Positions 36,199 to 47,394 of a stretch of 64,000 nt of DNA are shown piece by piece. How positions within the stretch are numbered: the stretch's first letter is position 1; each line of letters starts with the position of its first letter. The notes beneath the pieces are model-generated. The model worked only from the letters and a program-made list of their open reading frames with translations, was not told where the DNA came from and did no database searches. Both the position numbers and the translations under genes were made by a program. This DNA is from Pomphorhynchus laevis (Eukaryota; Acanthocephala; Palaeacanthocephala; Echinorhynchida; Pomphorhynchidae): positions 124,001 through 188,000 of the forward strand of contig WNNJ02003452.1 of assembly GCA_012934845.2 (NCBI GenBank). The letters run 5' to 3'.

Positions 36199-37459
36199 TT
36201 GAGATACGACTCATGTGTTGTTCTTCATATTATTAAGTTAGCCTTCAATCCAATGAAGGCTAATTTTCTCAGTATGGAACGTATACTCAGTACGGTAGCA
36301 TGTCCTAATCCTTTTATCATTGGTACTAACCCTGCATGGAACCATCTCAAACGTACTCTGATTGACTTATTGACATTCTTCTCACCAATTCAACATAAGA
36401 AAACGAGCATCCGTATTCCAATTTGGTTTGACTCTGAAATTAAGCATGCAATCAGATCACGGGATATCTCATTTTCTGCGTACAAAGATGGTAGAATATC
36501 CTTTGATAAATACCGTTTATTGAGAAACAAGGTAACTTATATTAAGAGACTGAAGAGGAAGAATTTCATTTCTTACATATGTCGGGATGCATACTCGAAC
36601 CCTAAGCAGTTATTCAATCACCTACTGCGCCGTAATACTGCGTCAGATAAATTTTACAGCATTGTGAACAACGCGGGTGATTTAATTGTTGACCCTATCG
36701 AAGTTGCAGAGCGCTTTTCCGCTCATTTTGCAATTCAAGAAGCGAAGTTGGATTACGACTATTTGTCCCATTACACTCCCAGATTCATTCGATCATGTCT
36801 TAATGACATATTTATTAGCGAAGAGGACGTCTGTACAGAGCTACTCAAGCTTCCACGTACTCGCGTTTCCGGACCGGATGGCCTTCCATCTATACTTTTC
36901 CACGAGCTGGCTACTGTGTTGACAAGTCCGCTATGTGCTATATTCCAGACTTCTATATACTCTGGAAGTTTATCGGATGACTGGAAAAGATCTATAATCT
37001 GCCCTGTGTTCAAAAAGGGTGATCGCAATCAGACTAACAATTATGGTCTCATAAGTCTAACTTCTATTGCGTGCAAAGTAATAAAGAAGATTCTGCTTCG
37101 TACAGTAAGTTCGCATCTAGAAGACAATAACATCATCAACGATGCCCAGCACGGTTTCAGACCTCACCGTTCTACGGTAACTAACCTTGTATTCTCCCGG
37201 AATAGTTGGTCGAATGCGGTTCAAGCAGGAACGGGAGTGGATACGCTCTTCTTCGATTTATCAAAGGCTTTTGATAGGGTCGTACACCGTATTCTTATCA
37301 ATCAACTATCGCTATGTGGGATTGACGGTCGCGTTAAAACTTGGATTCAGTCATTCCTAATGATCGTTACTTTGCCGTGCGCATCAAAGGTTGTATATCT
37401 AAGTGGTCACCAATCACCTGTGGTGTACTACAAGGCTGCGTTCTGAGTCTAATGCTTTT

Positions 37460-37528
<69 letters not shown>

Positions 37529-38455
37529 TGATATGATTGATGTCATATCCAGTGAGTGCGCTCTATATGCCGATGATTTAAAGATTTGGCGTCCAATACA
37601 AAGCACGCACGATGTAATTGAGTTGCAACGCGACGTAGACTCAATCACCAAATGGTGTCGTGCAAAGGGACTGGTTTTGAATCCTAACAAGTGTAGTCAT
37701 ATGCACATAGGTCCCATAAAAATCGTAGGGACATATGCGATAGATGTTAAAATCGATAAGGTTTAATGTTTCAGTGATCTGGGCGTGATCGTAAGTGAAG
37801 ATATGAAGACACGAATCCACGCCTAATATGTCGCATCCAAATGTCGACGTATGCTAGGTATGTTAAGACGCTCGTTTGGCAAACTCGATCCAGTTAGTTT
37901 TCGCATTGCCTACTCTGCCCTTATAAAATCGCACATGTTATACGCGACCCCTGCAATACACCCACAGCTCCGTGGCGAATTGGAAATATACGAACGGATA
38001 TTACGACAAGCAACCCATCTTGTGTCCACAGTGCGTGGTGTCAACTATACCCAGAGACTGGCATTGTTGAATGTACACACTGTTGAACGTTCGCTGTCTG
38101 ACGCCGACCTAGTGTATGTATGGCGGTCACTGTCTATACCTGGACATGTTTCGAAGTCTATGTTTACAATTCGTCCACCGGGTCGACTACGAGGCCACAG
38201 ACTTATGATAAAGCGCAGGCTCTGTCCCAAAACAAATTGTTACGATAAGTGATCGCATTGCTGACCTGTGGAACAATCTTCATGCATCGACAATCGACAG
38301 CGGTTCCGTCCAGAAGTTCAAGGCAATTATTAAATCACGATAATGACAGTTTCACCTTTTATTTCTTTATTTTCTGTTTTTTTTGTTTGTTTTGAGCTAT
38401 GTGATCTAGCCAATTTGAGCTTATGCTCCTGGGCTGTTGTAACAATAATAATTAT
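36199..38455 (+). mobile_element. CR1-like family B copy 2, 5'-truncated, RT largely open
   Basis: One frame is open from 36199 to 37446 (415 codons): IPIWFDSEIKHAIRSRDISF, RVSGPDGLPSILFHELAT, DDWKRSIICPVFKKGDR, LISLTSIACKVIKKILL, DAQHGFRPHRSTVTNLV, TLFFDLSKAFDRVVHRILI (motif A). A single frameshift near 37350 moves to 37341-37766 with GVLQGCVLSLMLFNIY, a TA-coded IY run, IND, then YADDLKIW (motif C) and GLVLNPNKCSHMHIG. After another break, 37851-38343 completes ORF2 (RMLGMLRRSFGKLDP, YATPAIHPQLRG) and ends IIKSR-stop. The tail runs to the GTTGTAACAATAATAATTAT at about 38455. ORF1 and most of the endonuclease are missing. Confidence 0.88.
37462..37525. repeat. (TA)32 microsatellite inside an RT domain
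   Basis: Pure TA repeat of about 64 bp at the place where LINE RTs read LFxIYINDM. It translates as an uninterrupted Ile-Tyr run and keeps the frame through to IND and YADD. Confidence 0.95.
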
Positions 38456-38769
38456 CTCGTCCTTCTATTACACCAGTGTCTTCTCCTACTGTAGTATTGT
38501 CCAGTTGTCTACATCATCACAACTTGGAAGCGTAGATGAATCAGTTTGAACCAAGGCCGCTTGAATTGATATGGAAACAGTACATAGCGATGTTGTACAA
38601 ACACCGCATATAAACTTCCTTGTCATAATATTTTTTGCTGCTGCAGATGTTACCACAAAAACGGTCTAAACACCGGATTTGCTCGAATCCAATGTCACTT
38701 CGTGACGTTCAAATATATCATTACTGAAAATAGATGAACTGTATTTATCTGCAGTTAGCTGGCTATTTT

Positions 38770-39220
38770 TTTGATTTTAGTCATTCTTATTGTAATCAGT
38801 TTATTATATTCAGAAATTTCTAATGCGGTTGCAAATGCCTCCCGAATAGACAGTAAGTTTGTAATTAGTTTATCACAATCAGAAATCGTAAATATTAAAG
38901 TTTTAGATCTATCAGTCAGTTCTAGATTGAAAGAGTGTATATATACTTTCTTTGAGGTTTTAAGTTTTTTCAATATTATTAATTGTAAAACAGGCAGTTT
39001 GACTTGCATCTATTGTCGTGTATTTGGGTCGTTGATCGATAGTCGATTTTCAAATTTTTTTGAGTATTGTGAAATACTTAGTTATGATCAACATGGATTT
39101 AGAATAAAACGTTCCCCAGTAAATAAGTTTTCAAATTGATATCCTATCGATGTAGTTGTTCCTCAAGGATCTCTACTAGAATCGGTTCTATTTTGTATTT
39201 ACAAATGATTTTCCAAACAT
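38770..39220 (+). mobile_element. Small LINE RT relic of unassigned clade
   Basis: SYDQHGFRIKRSPVNKFSN and, after a break, VVPQGSLLESVLFCIYK (compare PQGSVLGPxLFxIYIND) show RT fingers and motif B. The catalytic aspartates are not both present. Flanking 38460-38770 holds nothing recognised. Confidence 0.5.
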
Positions 39221-39227
39221 GTGTCAT

Positions 39228-40455
39228 CAAACGGCGTGTCATCCCTATCAATCCGTCAAATCTACAGAAATTTTCACATCGTGCACATAAGGCCAAAAAT
39301 CCTATAGCGTACCATCTCCCCCTAGTCTTCTTTGCTAGTCAATCTCGCTCCCTTTTTTCTTAGTATTTTCAACACTAGCTCCATTTTTCATAAAACTGAT
39401 CTACTCCTTGATATCTTCAATCAATTATATTTTGATATCATCTGCATTACCGAATCATGGCAATCTGACTATGGCGATTTTGCTATTCGTCGTCTATGCG
39501 CTATGGTTGTTTTCTAGTTGAATCAGTTTATCCAATTGTCCCTTCACATCTACTGCATTCAACCATTGCGACATTGTTGTTATAGCTCGTTACCCAACGT
39601 CTATACGTAAAATTAGTGCTAACATCCGATCCACATTGTTCGAATTTCTCATATGCAGATTATCTACTCCTTTACCTATGGAACTTGTGATTGTATACCG
39701 TCCAGGCTCAGCTACCCCTCACGTATGTTATTTAACGACCTTGCAGATCTTATTGTTCTTGGTGAATTTAACATTCGTCTTTATTGCCCAACTTACTCTG
39801 ACTCTATCACTCTAACTAACCTTTTTCTGATTTTTACTATAAATTACTTTCAACAAGCCTCAATCATATTCTCGGTGGTGTCCTCGACATAATTGCTGTT
39901 CGCAACTGCTTAAATACATATACCTCCTTGTTAATTCATTTTCTTGTCACTCTTATTCTTATTCGTCTCCATTTTCCTTTTCCGCATCCAACATTAGCTA
40001 TTCCAACTCGACACTGGAAACTCCTCGATATCTCTATTCTCTGCGCAGCCTTACTCAATTCTTTACTCTTTAAACTTCCCCTTAATTATCTTTCTCCCGA
40101 TGATCTCTGCATTCTGTGTGATTCTGAACGTACGACTATCCTTAATCACCTTGTGCCTAGTCGACCCCGACGTTTTTAGCGCTTACGCCATGCTCACTGG
40201 TTCGATTCCAATTATAGTCTTTCTAAGCATCGACTCCGTCACTCTATCGGTGTGTTTAATCGCTATCTTAAACGTTTTCCAAACTCACTCACTCCAAATA
40301 TCCGTGCTTTCTACCATCTCTCCACCGTTCCCACCTCATTCTTTTGCGTACTAAACGTACTTTCTTTTGACGAAATCAACTAAAGTCCTCTTCCAACTCT
40401 AAATCTCATTGGAAAATATTAAGCTCAATTCTTTACCATTATCTACCCCTTAGTA
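39228..40455 (+). mobile_element. CR1-like family A copy, ORF1 end and endonuclease (decayed)
   Basis: Collinear with 42840-44130 of the better copy: SYQSVKSTEIFTSCT-like ORF1 end, then HKTDLLLDIFNQLYFDIICI TES-W (endonuclease), LVIVYRPGSATPH-like, VLGEFNIRLYCPTYSDSITL, and the post-endonuclease linker. Dozens of differences and many frame breaks. The homology stops at about 40455; its 3' end may be the piece at 41185-41432. Confidence 0.8.
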
Positions 40456-40514
40456 GATGATGGTCTGCCACTAACATCTACCCAATGTTCTGCCACTAAC
40501 ACTAAAACTTATTT

Positions 40515-41170
40515 TGAATTTTAAGTTGATATACCTGTGCATTCATCGGTACTATTGAAATTTTGATGACTATTTTTTGCAGGCTACTTTAATCATATCT
40601 ATAAACCAACAGCAGTACGCTACATTTCTGTATTAGTGGATCACATCAGCTACTGATCCAATACCTACGTTTCACGTTTCGGTCTTTTGATGTTGCCTGA
40701 CGATCACTCGACTCATCTTTTATTTTATCTTTTATTGTCTGGTTTTATTGGCAATTAGATTCAATAGACTTTCGTCTTACATTTTGCAAATTTAATTGAA
40801 ATCATTTCAATTAAATCAGCGTTGGTAGGAGAAGGTGCAACCTTCAATTTAAAAATCTACCAATTTTTCCCAATGATTACTATTATCAAACTAGTCATCT
40901 ATGGTTTGTTTCCTAATTTTAAGTTGATATACCTATGCAGTCATTTTTACCATTGAAATTCTGATACCTATTTTAATCTGCACGCTACTTTAATCCTATT
41001 TACGAGTGATCGTCAGCTAACATTAAAGGGACCCAAACGTAGAACGTAGGTATTGAATCAGTAGCTGATGAGGTCCACCAATGTAGTACTGCTGTTGGCT
41101 TATAGATAGGACTAAAGTAGCGTGCAGAAAAAAATAGTCGATAAAATTTCAACTTATTTTGAAGTCAAGT
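40515..41170. repeat. Large inverted-repeat (foldback) element inside a LINE
   Basis: Left arm about 40525-40665 and right arm about 41045-41165 are inverted copies (CGTAGGTATTG(G/A)ATCAGTA, GCTGTTGG(T/C)TTATAGATA, TTAAAGTAGC(C/G)TGCA). A third copy of the outer 80 bp (ATTTTAAGTTGATATACCT...GCTACTTTAATC) lies at 40916-40995 in direct orientation to the left end. No ORF. Probably a non-autonomous DNA element that landed in the family A copy, or that joins two LINE pieces. Confidence 0.75.
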
Positions 41171-41184
41171 TAATACATTAGATA

Positions 41185-41432
41185 TACCCCCAAACTACTC
41201 TACCTCTTTTGGCTTCCCCTCCTTTATTATGGCTGCTCCTTTCTCGTGGAATGATCTGCCCATTCATATCCGTCAATCAGCATCAATGCCGTGCTTCAAA
41301 CGCCTAATCCGATGTCATTTAAACAATAAATTAATAAACCTGTATGACTTCTGCTGTGTTTGTTTTTGTTAGTGGATTTGTAAGCGTACAGCTGTCACGC
41401 ATTTGCCACACTAAATAAATATTATTATTAAA
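41185..41432 (+). mobile_element. CR1-like family A 3' end
   Basis: ACTACTCTACCTCTTTTGGC..., the last ORF2 codons (RQSASMPCFKRLIRCHLNNK wording), then TTTGTAAGCGTACAGCTGTC and ACGCATTTGCCACACTAAAT with ATT repeats. It may be the far end of the copy at 39228 after loss of its RT, or a separate truncated insertion. Confidence 0.8.
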
Positions 41433-41490
41433 CACCTTAAAAAATTTTGGTTTCTAATAAACATACATTTGAGATCTAAAGTAAATACAA

Positions 41491-41590
41491 TTATTCCTGT
41501 CGGTTCCAGATTATTCCTGTCAGTTCCAGATTATTCCTGTCAGTTCCAGATTATTCCTGTCAGTTCCAGATTATTCCTGTCAGTTCCGCT
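41491..41590 (+). promoter_or_regulatory. Five 20-bp tandem repeats at the 5' end of family A copy
   Basis: TTATTCCTGTCAGTTCCAGA repeated at 41491, 41511, 41531, 41551 and 41571 (first unit with G for A, last cut short), followed by GCTCGCTACGCTCGCGG and, at 41633, the ORF1 ATG. Tandem monomers at this position are promoter units in some LINEs (for example mouse L1), so a promoter role is an inference. Confidence 0.7.
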
Positions 41591-41632
41591 CGCTACGCTC
41601 GCGGATTGAGCTCAATCTATCGACAAAAGGTC

Positions 41633-42973
41633 ATGCCTAAAAAAGCGCGATCTCAGATCCCTGTTCCTGATCAAGAATCTTCCACATCGGAATGCAATGA
41701 TGGTTATACCAGCTTTGAAGTTGGATGTGATTCCAAAGATTGCGATGTATGGACACTTGTTCGTGTTAAAATATCCGACCACTCGGTGTATAAACGTAAA
41801 CATTTCACTTGCGGTTTTTGTACATCAGTACGACTACTACAGTTATCCTGCTCATCTACTCCTGTATCACACACGACCACTCAGACCAATGCTGTTTTAG
41901 ATGTTTCACTCGCATCAACACCTGACTTCGCATCATATAATCCCATTATTGAACCTACTCTCTCACACACTCCTCGTTCAACTACGTACCAAACTTCCAT
42001 TAATCTTTCTCATTCTAACAATGCTAACGGTAAAGCTTTTCATCTCGTACCTCCTCTTTCCTATTCCTCCCCCAATCTAAATAAATCTCAAACTTCTTTA
42101 TTCTCCTCACGTACTCCTTATTCGACCTCTCCTGTATCACCTCTCAATAATTTACACCCTTCCATCAAAATCATTTCCAGTAACATTTCCGATCAACTGA
42201 TTCAACACTCCATTCCTGTCACTCATGCCCCAACCTATTTTAATTCTCCTTACTCTACCTCCCACGTAACACTTCCAAATAATTTACATCCTTCATTTAA
42301 AATCATATCCAGTCACATCTCTGATCAACCGATTCAACACCCCGCTCCTGTCACACTTGCTCCAACCAATATTAATTCTTTATCAAGCACCCCTGTCATT
42401 TCCACTTCTATCTGCTCATCTACCTCGACTCCTACCAGCTCTGTCCGTCCACCACTTCCACGAAATCGTTTTCCTTCGCGCGATCGCTGTATAATCATAT
42501 CAAACTTAAAGCTTTCCGAATCTGCTTCTCCACAATCTCGCCTCGATGATGATGTATCTGCTTTCAGGTCTATCCTAGCAACCATTCTTCCTGATGATAA
42601 CCCATCACTCTTCAATAATATCGCTCCTGTATCCTTTATTCGTTTAAACAAATCCACTAAATCCAATCATCTCAGTCCTCCACTCTTAAAAATCGTTTTC
42701 CGACATAGTTCACATGCCTCTTCGGTACTCTCCCAACGTTTTAAACTTCTTACCACTTCCTCTACTTGCCGTATCTTTCCTGACCGCTCCCCTTCTGATA
42801 TTGCCCAGCTCAATTTAGCTCGCATTGAAAAACATCGACGTGAAACAAACGGCGAGTCATCCTTATCTATACGTCAAATCAACGGAAATTTTCACGTTGT
42901 ACACACAAGGCCAAAAATTCGATGGCGTCCATCTCTCCCCCTTGTCTTCTTCGCTAGTCGATCTCGCTCCTAA
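41633..42973 (+). CDS. Family A ORF1 protein, PHD-like zinc module
   Basis: Open for 446 codons from ATG at 41633 (MPKKARSQIPVPDQESSTSE). N-terminal zinc module: FEVGCDSKDCDVWTLV...FTCGFCTS, a C-C-W-C-C pattern like half a PHD finger, a domain reported in ORF1 of CR1 elements. A long Ser/Thr/Pro-rich middle (about residues 70-280) contains an internal duplication (SPYSTSxVxxxNNLHPSxKI occurs twice). The C-terminal part, RDRCIIISNLKLSESA...LLKIVFRHSSHASSVLSQRF, resembles the RRM-like RNA-binding fold of LINE ORF1 (inference). Likely an RNA-binding chaperone of the element. It overlaps ORF2 by about 150 nt in another frame. Confidence 0.85.
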   Translation: MPKKARSQIPVPDQESSTSECNDGYTSFEVGCDSKDCDVWTLVRVKISDHSVYKRKHFTCGFCTSVRLLQLSCSSTPVSHTTTQTNAVLDVSLASTPDFASYNPIIEPTLSHTPRSTTYQTSINLSHSNNANGKAFHLVPPLSYSSPNLNKSQTSLFSSRTPYSTSPVSPLNNLHPSIKIISSNISDQLIQHSIPVTHAPTYFNSPYSTSHVTLPNNLHPSFKIISSHISDQPIQHPAPVTLAPTNINSLSSTPVISTSICSSTSTPTSSVRPPLPRNRFPSRDRCIIISNLKLSESASPQSRLDDDVSAFRSILATILPDDNPSLFNNIAPVSFIRLNKSTKSNHLSPPLLKIVFRHSSHASSVLSQRFKLLTTSSTCRIFPDRSPSDIAQLNLARIEKHRRETNGESSLSIRQINGNFHVVHTRPKIRWRPSLPLVFFASRSRS

Positions 42974-45820
42974 GCATACTTTTCGTCTTAGTCTATTCAA
43001 TACTCGCTCCATTCTTCATAAAGCTGATATGCTTCTCGATATCTTCGATCAATTATCTATCGATATTCTCTGCATTACCGAATCCTGGCACTCTGACTCC
43101 GACGATCTTGCTATTCGTCGTCTATGTCGCTCTGGTTGTTCTCTAGTTGAATCAGCTCGTCAAATTACATCTCATACATCTACTGCGTCTAACCATGGCG
43201 GTATTGTTGCCATTGCTCGTCACCCAATGTCTTTACGTAAAATCAACGTTAACATCCGTTACACTTCGTTCGAATTACTCATATGCAGATTATCAACGCC
43301 TTTCCCTCTGGAACTTGTGATTGTATACCGTCCAGGTTCAGTTGCCCCATCACGTATCTTCTTTAACGACCTTGCAGATCTAATGTCTCACTGTTCATTG
43401 TCTTATACTCCTTCTTTTGTTCTCGGTGACTTTAACATTCGTCTTGATCGCCCGTCTGACTCTGACTCTATCACTTTAACTAATCTTTTTTCTGATTTTA
43501 ACTATAAATTACTTTCAACAAGCCCAACTCATATTCTCGGAGGTGCTCTCGACATCATTGCTGTACCTATCTGCTTTAATGACTATAACTCCTTGTCAAT
43601 TACTGATGCTGGCTTGTCCGATCATTTCCTTGTCACTCTTACTCTTACTCGTCCCCATCCTCCTTCTCCGCCTCTACCAATATCCACACCAAGTCGACCC
43701 TGGAAGCTTCTCGATATCCCTGTTCTCTGCACAGCCTTACTCAATTCTTCACTCTTTTCACTTCCTCTTAACTATCTCTCTCCCGATGATCTCTGCATTC
43801 TGTTTGATTCTGAACTTATGTCTATCCTCAATAACCTTCTGCCTAGTCGACTTCGACGTTCCCAGCGCTTGCGCCATGCTCCCTGGTTCGATTCTGACTG
43901 TAGTCTTTCTAAGCGTCGACTCCGTCACTCTTTTCGTATATAACAACGCTTTCTTAAACGTTAACCCGACTCATTCACTCCAAATCTTCGTGATTCCTAC
44001 TTTTCTCAACGCCGTTCACATCTCATTCTTATACGTACTAAACGTACTCTCTTTTGGCGAAATCAACTCGAGTCATCTTCCAACTCTAAATCTCATTGGA
44101 AAATCTTAAACTCAATTCTTTCACGATCATCTACCCCTTGTAATATAAATCCTGATGAATTTTCTTCTTATCTACAAACTAAGCTATCTAATTTACTTTC
44201 CCTACTACCCGTAGCCCCCTTGTACCCACTCTTCTCTTTAAATACTTCCCTCCCAGAACTATTCCACCTTCTTCCCGTTTCGTCTGATGAAGTTTCTTCG
44301 GTTCTGCTGTCATTACCTAATCAAACCTCTCCTTCTGACCCAATTCCCACTCACTTGCTTAAAAATATCTGCTCCTTTATCTTACCCTTCCTAACCACAT
44401 TGTTCAACTCGTCCATCCGTAGCTGTACATTTCCTTCCATCTGGAAATGCGCCACTGTTCGTCCTCTCATCAAAAAGCAATATCTCGACTCCTCACTACC
44501 ATCTTCGTACCGTCCTATTTCACTTCTCCCAACCCTCTCTAAACTCCTTGAGCGTCTCGTTCTTAAGCAAGTTAATACATATCTCTATTCCTCTAACTTA
44601 TTTCCTCCCTTCCAAGCCGCTTTTCGCTCTAATTACTCTACCGAAATTGCATGTCTTAAAGTTTATAACGACTTACTCATATCGCGCGATCATAAATTAT
44701 GTAGTGTCATAGTTTCTCTTGATCTATCGTCTGCTTTTGACATCGTCGATCACTCGATTCTTCTCCATCGCCTTCGTCATGATTATGGCTTCTCTTTACC
44801 CACTGTATCATGGTTTTCTTCATATCTATCAAACCGTACATTTCGCGTATATTCTAACTCTTCTCTCTCATCCTTCGTCCATTCCGTCCGGTGTTCCATA
44901 AGGCTCCGTATTAGGCCCTATACTTTTCTCCCTTCTTCTTGGTGATTTGTCTTCGATTTCTCATAAATTTAACTTCCATGTTATGCAATATGCTGATGAC
45001 ATTCTCATCTATGCTCATGCAACTGTTTATCGTATTCACGATTTTAGTGTTTCCGCTTCGGACTGTCTTGTCTCAATTTCCAATCATCTTTCTTCCCTTC
45101 GCCTTTCTCTAAATCCTGATAAATCCAAAATTATGTGGATCCTACCTCGACGCCTCGGCTTCGAACCTCCCTCCGTATCATTAAATTCTACAATTCTTCA
45201 TATCGTTGATAATCTCGTTTTCCTATGCTTCCATTTTGACAACCGACTTTCACTTAAACCTTTCGTTAGAGATAAAGTACGCTCATCTACCTTGATACTC
45301 CGCAACCTCCGTCAAGTTCGTAGATTGATCGATTTCCCTTCTTGTATGACTCTCATATCATCTCTGCTTTTTTCTAGACTCGATTATTGTCTTAGTCTAT
45401 TTTCCAACTCACCTAAATCCACTCTTCTTCCCCTACAACGCATCGTCAACGCAGCTGTCCGAATTCTCCTCCGTCTTCGTCGTTTTGATCATACATCCTA
45501 CCATCTTGCTTCTCTCGATTTGCCTACAATTTATTGTCGTGTTCAAATTCGTCTTCTTATCGTTGCTTTCCGCCTTATAACTTGTCATACCCCTTCATTT
45601 CTCAACCTTCCTTTTCTTGATAAATTCTCGTCCTGTTTACTGTTCCTTGCGTTCCTGTAATTCCCTTCTTTTACATGTCCCAATCTACTCTACCTCTTTT
45701 GGCTTCCGCTCCTTCGTTGTGGCTGCTCCTCTCTTGTGGAATCAACTGCCTATTCATATCCGCCAATCAACATCTATGCCGTTCTTCAAACGCCAAATCC
45801 AATTCTTTTTCAACAATTAA
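42825..45820 (+). pseudogene. Family A ORF2: endonuclease and reverse transcriptase (broken)
   Basis: Apurinic-type endonuclease: LSLFNTRSILHKADMLLDI, ILCITESWHSD (catalytic Glu), LVIVYRPGS, VLGDFNIRLD, LSDHFLVTL, all in one frame to 43943. The same frame continues after two nonsense codons (43941 and 43959) into the RT: SDPIPTHLLKNI, FPSIWKCATVRPLIKK, SYRPISLLPTLSKLLERLVL, FRSNYSTEIA, VSLDLSSAFDIVDHSILLHR (motif A). Near 44885 a frameshift and a TAA replace the glutamine of GVPQGSVLG. QYADDILIYAH (motif C) and LSLNPDKSKIMWI follow, open to 45660; one more shift near 45650 leads to the C-terminus at 45820. Confidence 0.88.
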
Positions 45821-45925
45821 CTAATTACCTGTGACCTTGGATGTTCTTTTTTTGTTTGTTAGTTCTCATGTAAGCGTGCATTTTGCACGCATTTGCCACG
45901 TTAAATAAATTATTGTATTATTATA

Positions 45926-46472
45926 TCATCTCTCCTTTTTTCTAGCCTTGATTATTGTCTTAGTCTATTTTCCAACTCACCTAAATCCACTCTTCTTCCC
46001 CTACAACGCACCGTCAACGCAGCCGTCCGAATTATCCTCCGCCTTCGTCGTTTTGATCATACATCCTACCATCTTGCTTCTCTCGATTTGCCTATAATTT
46101 GTTATCGTGTTTAAATTCGTATTTTCTAATTGCTTTCCGCCTTGTAACTTGTCATACCCCTTCATTTCTCAACCTTTCTTTTCTTGATAAATTCTCGTCC
46201 TGTTTACTGTTCCTTGCGTTCCTGTAATTCCCTTCTTTTACATGTCCCAAACTACTCTACCTCCTTTGGACTCCGCTCCTTCCTAGTGGCTGATCCTCTA
46301 TCATGGAACCATCTGCCCATTCATATACGCCAATCAACTTCCCTGCCGTGCTTCAAACGACAAATCCGATCCCATTTAAACAATTTATCTGCTTGACTTT
46401 TTCATTTTTGTTTGTGGACTTGTAAGCGTACAGCTTGTACGCATTTGCCACATTAAATAAATTTGTATTATT
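45926..46472 (+). mobile_element. CR1-like family A 3' end, tandem behind the full copy
   Basis: About 545 bp, beginning in the RT C-terminal domain (SLLFSSLDYCLSLFSNSPKS wording), highly similar to 45365-45920, ending TTGTAAGCGTACAGCTTGTA and CGCATTTGCCACATTAAATA. It starts in the ATT-rich end of the preceding copy, a frequent landing pattern for 5'-truncated LINEs. 46473-47390 beyond it is AT-rich with nothing recognised. Confidence 0.9.
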
Positions 46473-47394
46473 ATATTAATTATTTAGAGTTTCAGAATCA
46501 AAAACTTTTATGGAAAAGTTTTCATCTTAGAAAAAAATAAAAATAAGATGATACTATTGTTTTAAAGATGATATCAGTACGTATCAAAAAGTAGATTTAA
46601 AAAATAAGAACCCATATGTTGTCAAACTTGAGTACATAAAATATTTATCATAAAATATTTTTTATAAAATCAACTATATCTAAAGAAATTATAATATCAG
46701 TTGATTTCATTTAGCGATATATTTCTGCCGGATAATCGATACTTCACTTTCCCTTATCTTACCTTCTTCAGGCAAGGTAAATACAAAAATCACGAAATTA
46801 CTAATTAACAAATTGGATTATAACATTCGTTGATATTACCCTCAAATGATAACAAAATTTAATGAAAAAATAATCTATTTTGACCGAAACCTAGCCTTGA
46901 TATGGTCTAATTATATTCGTTAATAAAATAATATTTGATTAAAAATGTTTCTATATTAATACTTAGTAATGTACATTACGATCGTCTTTAATTATATTGT
47001 TGTTTCCGAAATAATTTTTTGCTGGATTAGTTTGGATAAGTTTATCTTAAACGAGTGTAATGCATTTGTTTTCAGTAATAATAGCATTAAAAGATCGTTG
47101 AAAATTAACAAATCCCAATGTTACGCAAATTTGCTTTTAATAGGAATTAATCACTTATCGCTAATAACCATAGTCATCAGCAACACAATTGTTCCAAATA
47201 ATGAAGCAGAACTCATATCGTCCTTCGACAATATTTAATGCTATATGATGAAATTTACTTGAAGCAATCTTGCCTAGATTCTAATGATAACTTTTAAGAC
47301 TGGAAATTAACATATATTAAATAAGAGAAATGTGATATCTTTAAAATTCAAAATTCATCAAAATCTGTAAGGATGTAAGGATGTTATACTGATA

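Larger units (their letters stand above)
41491..45922 (+). mobile_element. CR1-like LINE family A, near full-length
   Basis: Complete layout: 20-bp repeats, ORF1 (41633-42973), ORF2 (from about 42825) with endonuclease and RT, then a 3' UTR with the tail hairpin (ATGTAAGCGTGCATTTTGCA, CGCATTTGCCACGTTAAATA) and ATT-rich end at about 45922. The PHD-like ORF1 and the LDLSSAFDIVDH / YADDILIYAH RT place it in the CR1/L2 side of non-LTR elements. ORF2 carries about five disabling changes, so this copy is not active. It serves as the reference for the other copies in this window. Confidence 0.9.

Noticed and set aside
38755-39139. Two overlapping long frames on opposite strands as host genes
   Set aside because: They mirror each other; the plus-strand end carries LINE RT wording, and neither has other support.
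41491-41590. Short regular repeats as a CRISPR array
   Set aside because: Units are contiguous with no spacers, and they sit at the 5' end of a LINE in a eukaryotic genome.
46969-47238. 89-codon plus-strand frame
   Set aside because: AT-driven composition, no homology recognised, no flanking exon signals; could not be supported as a gene.
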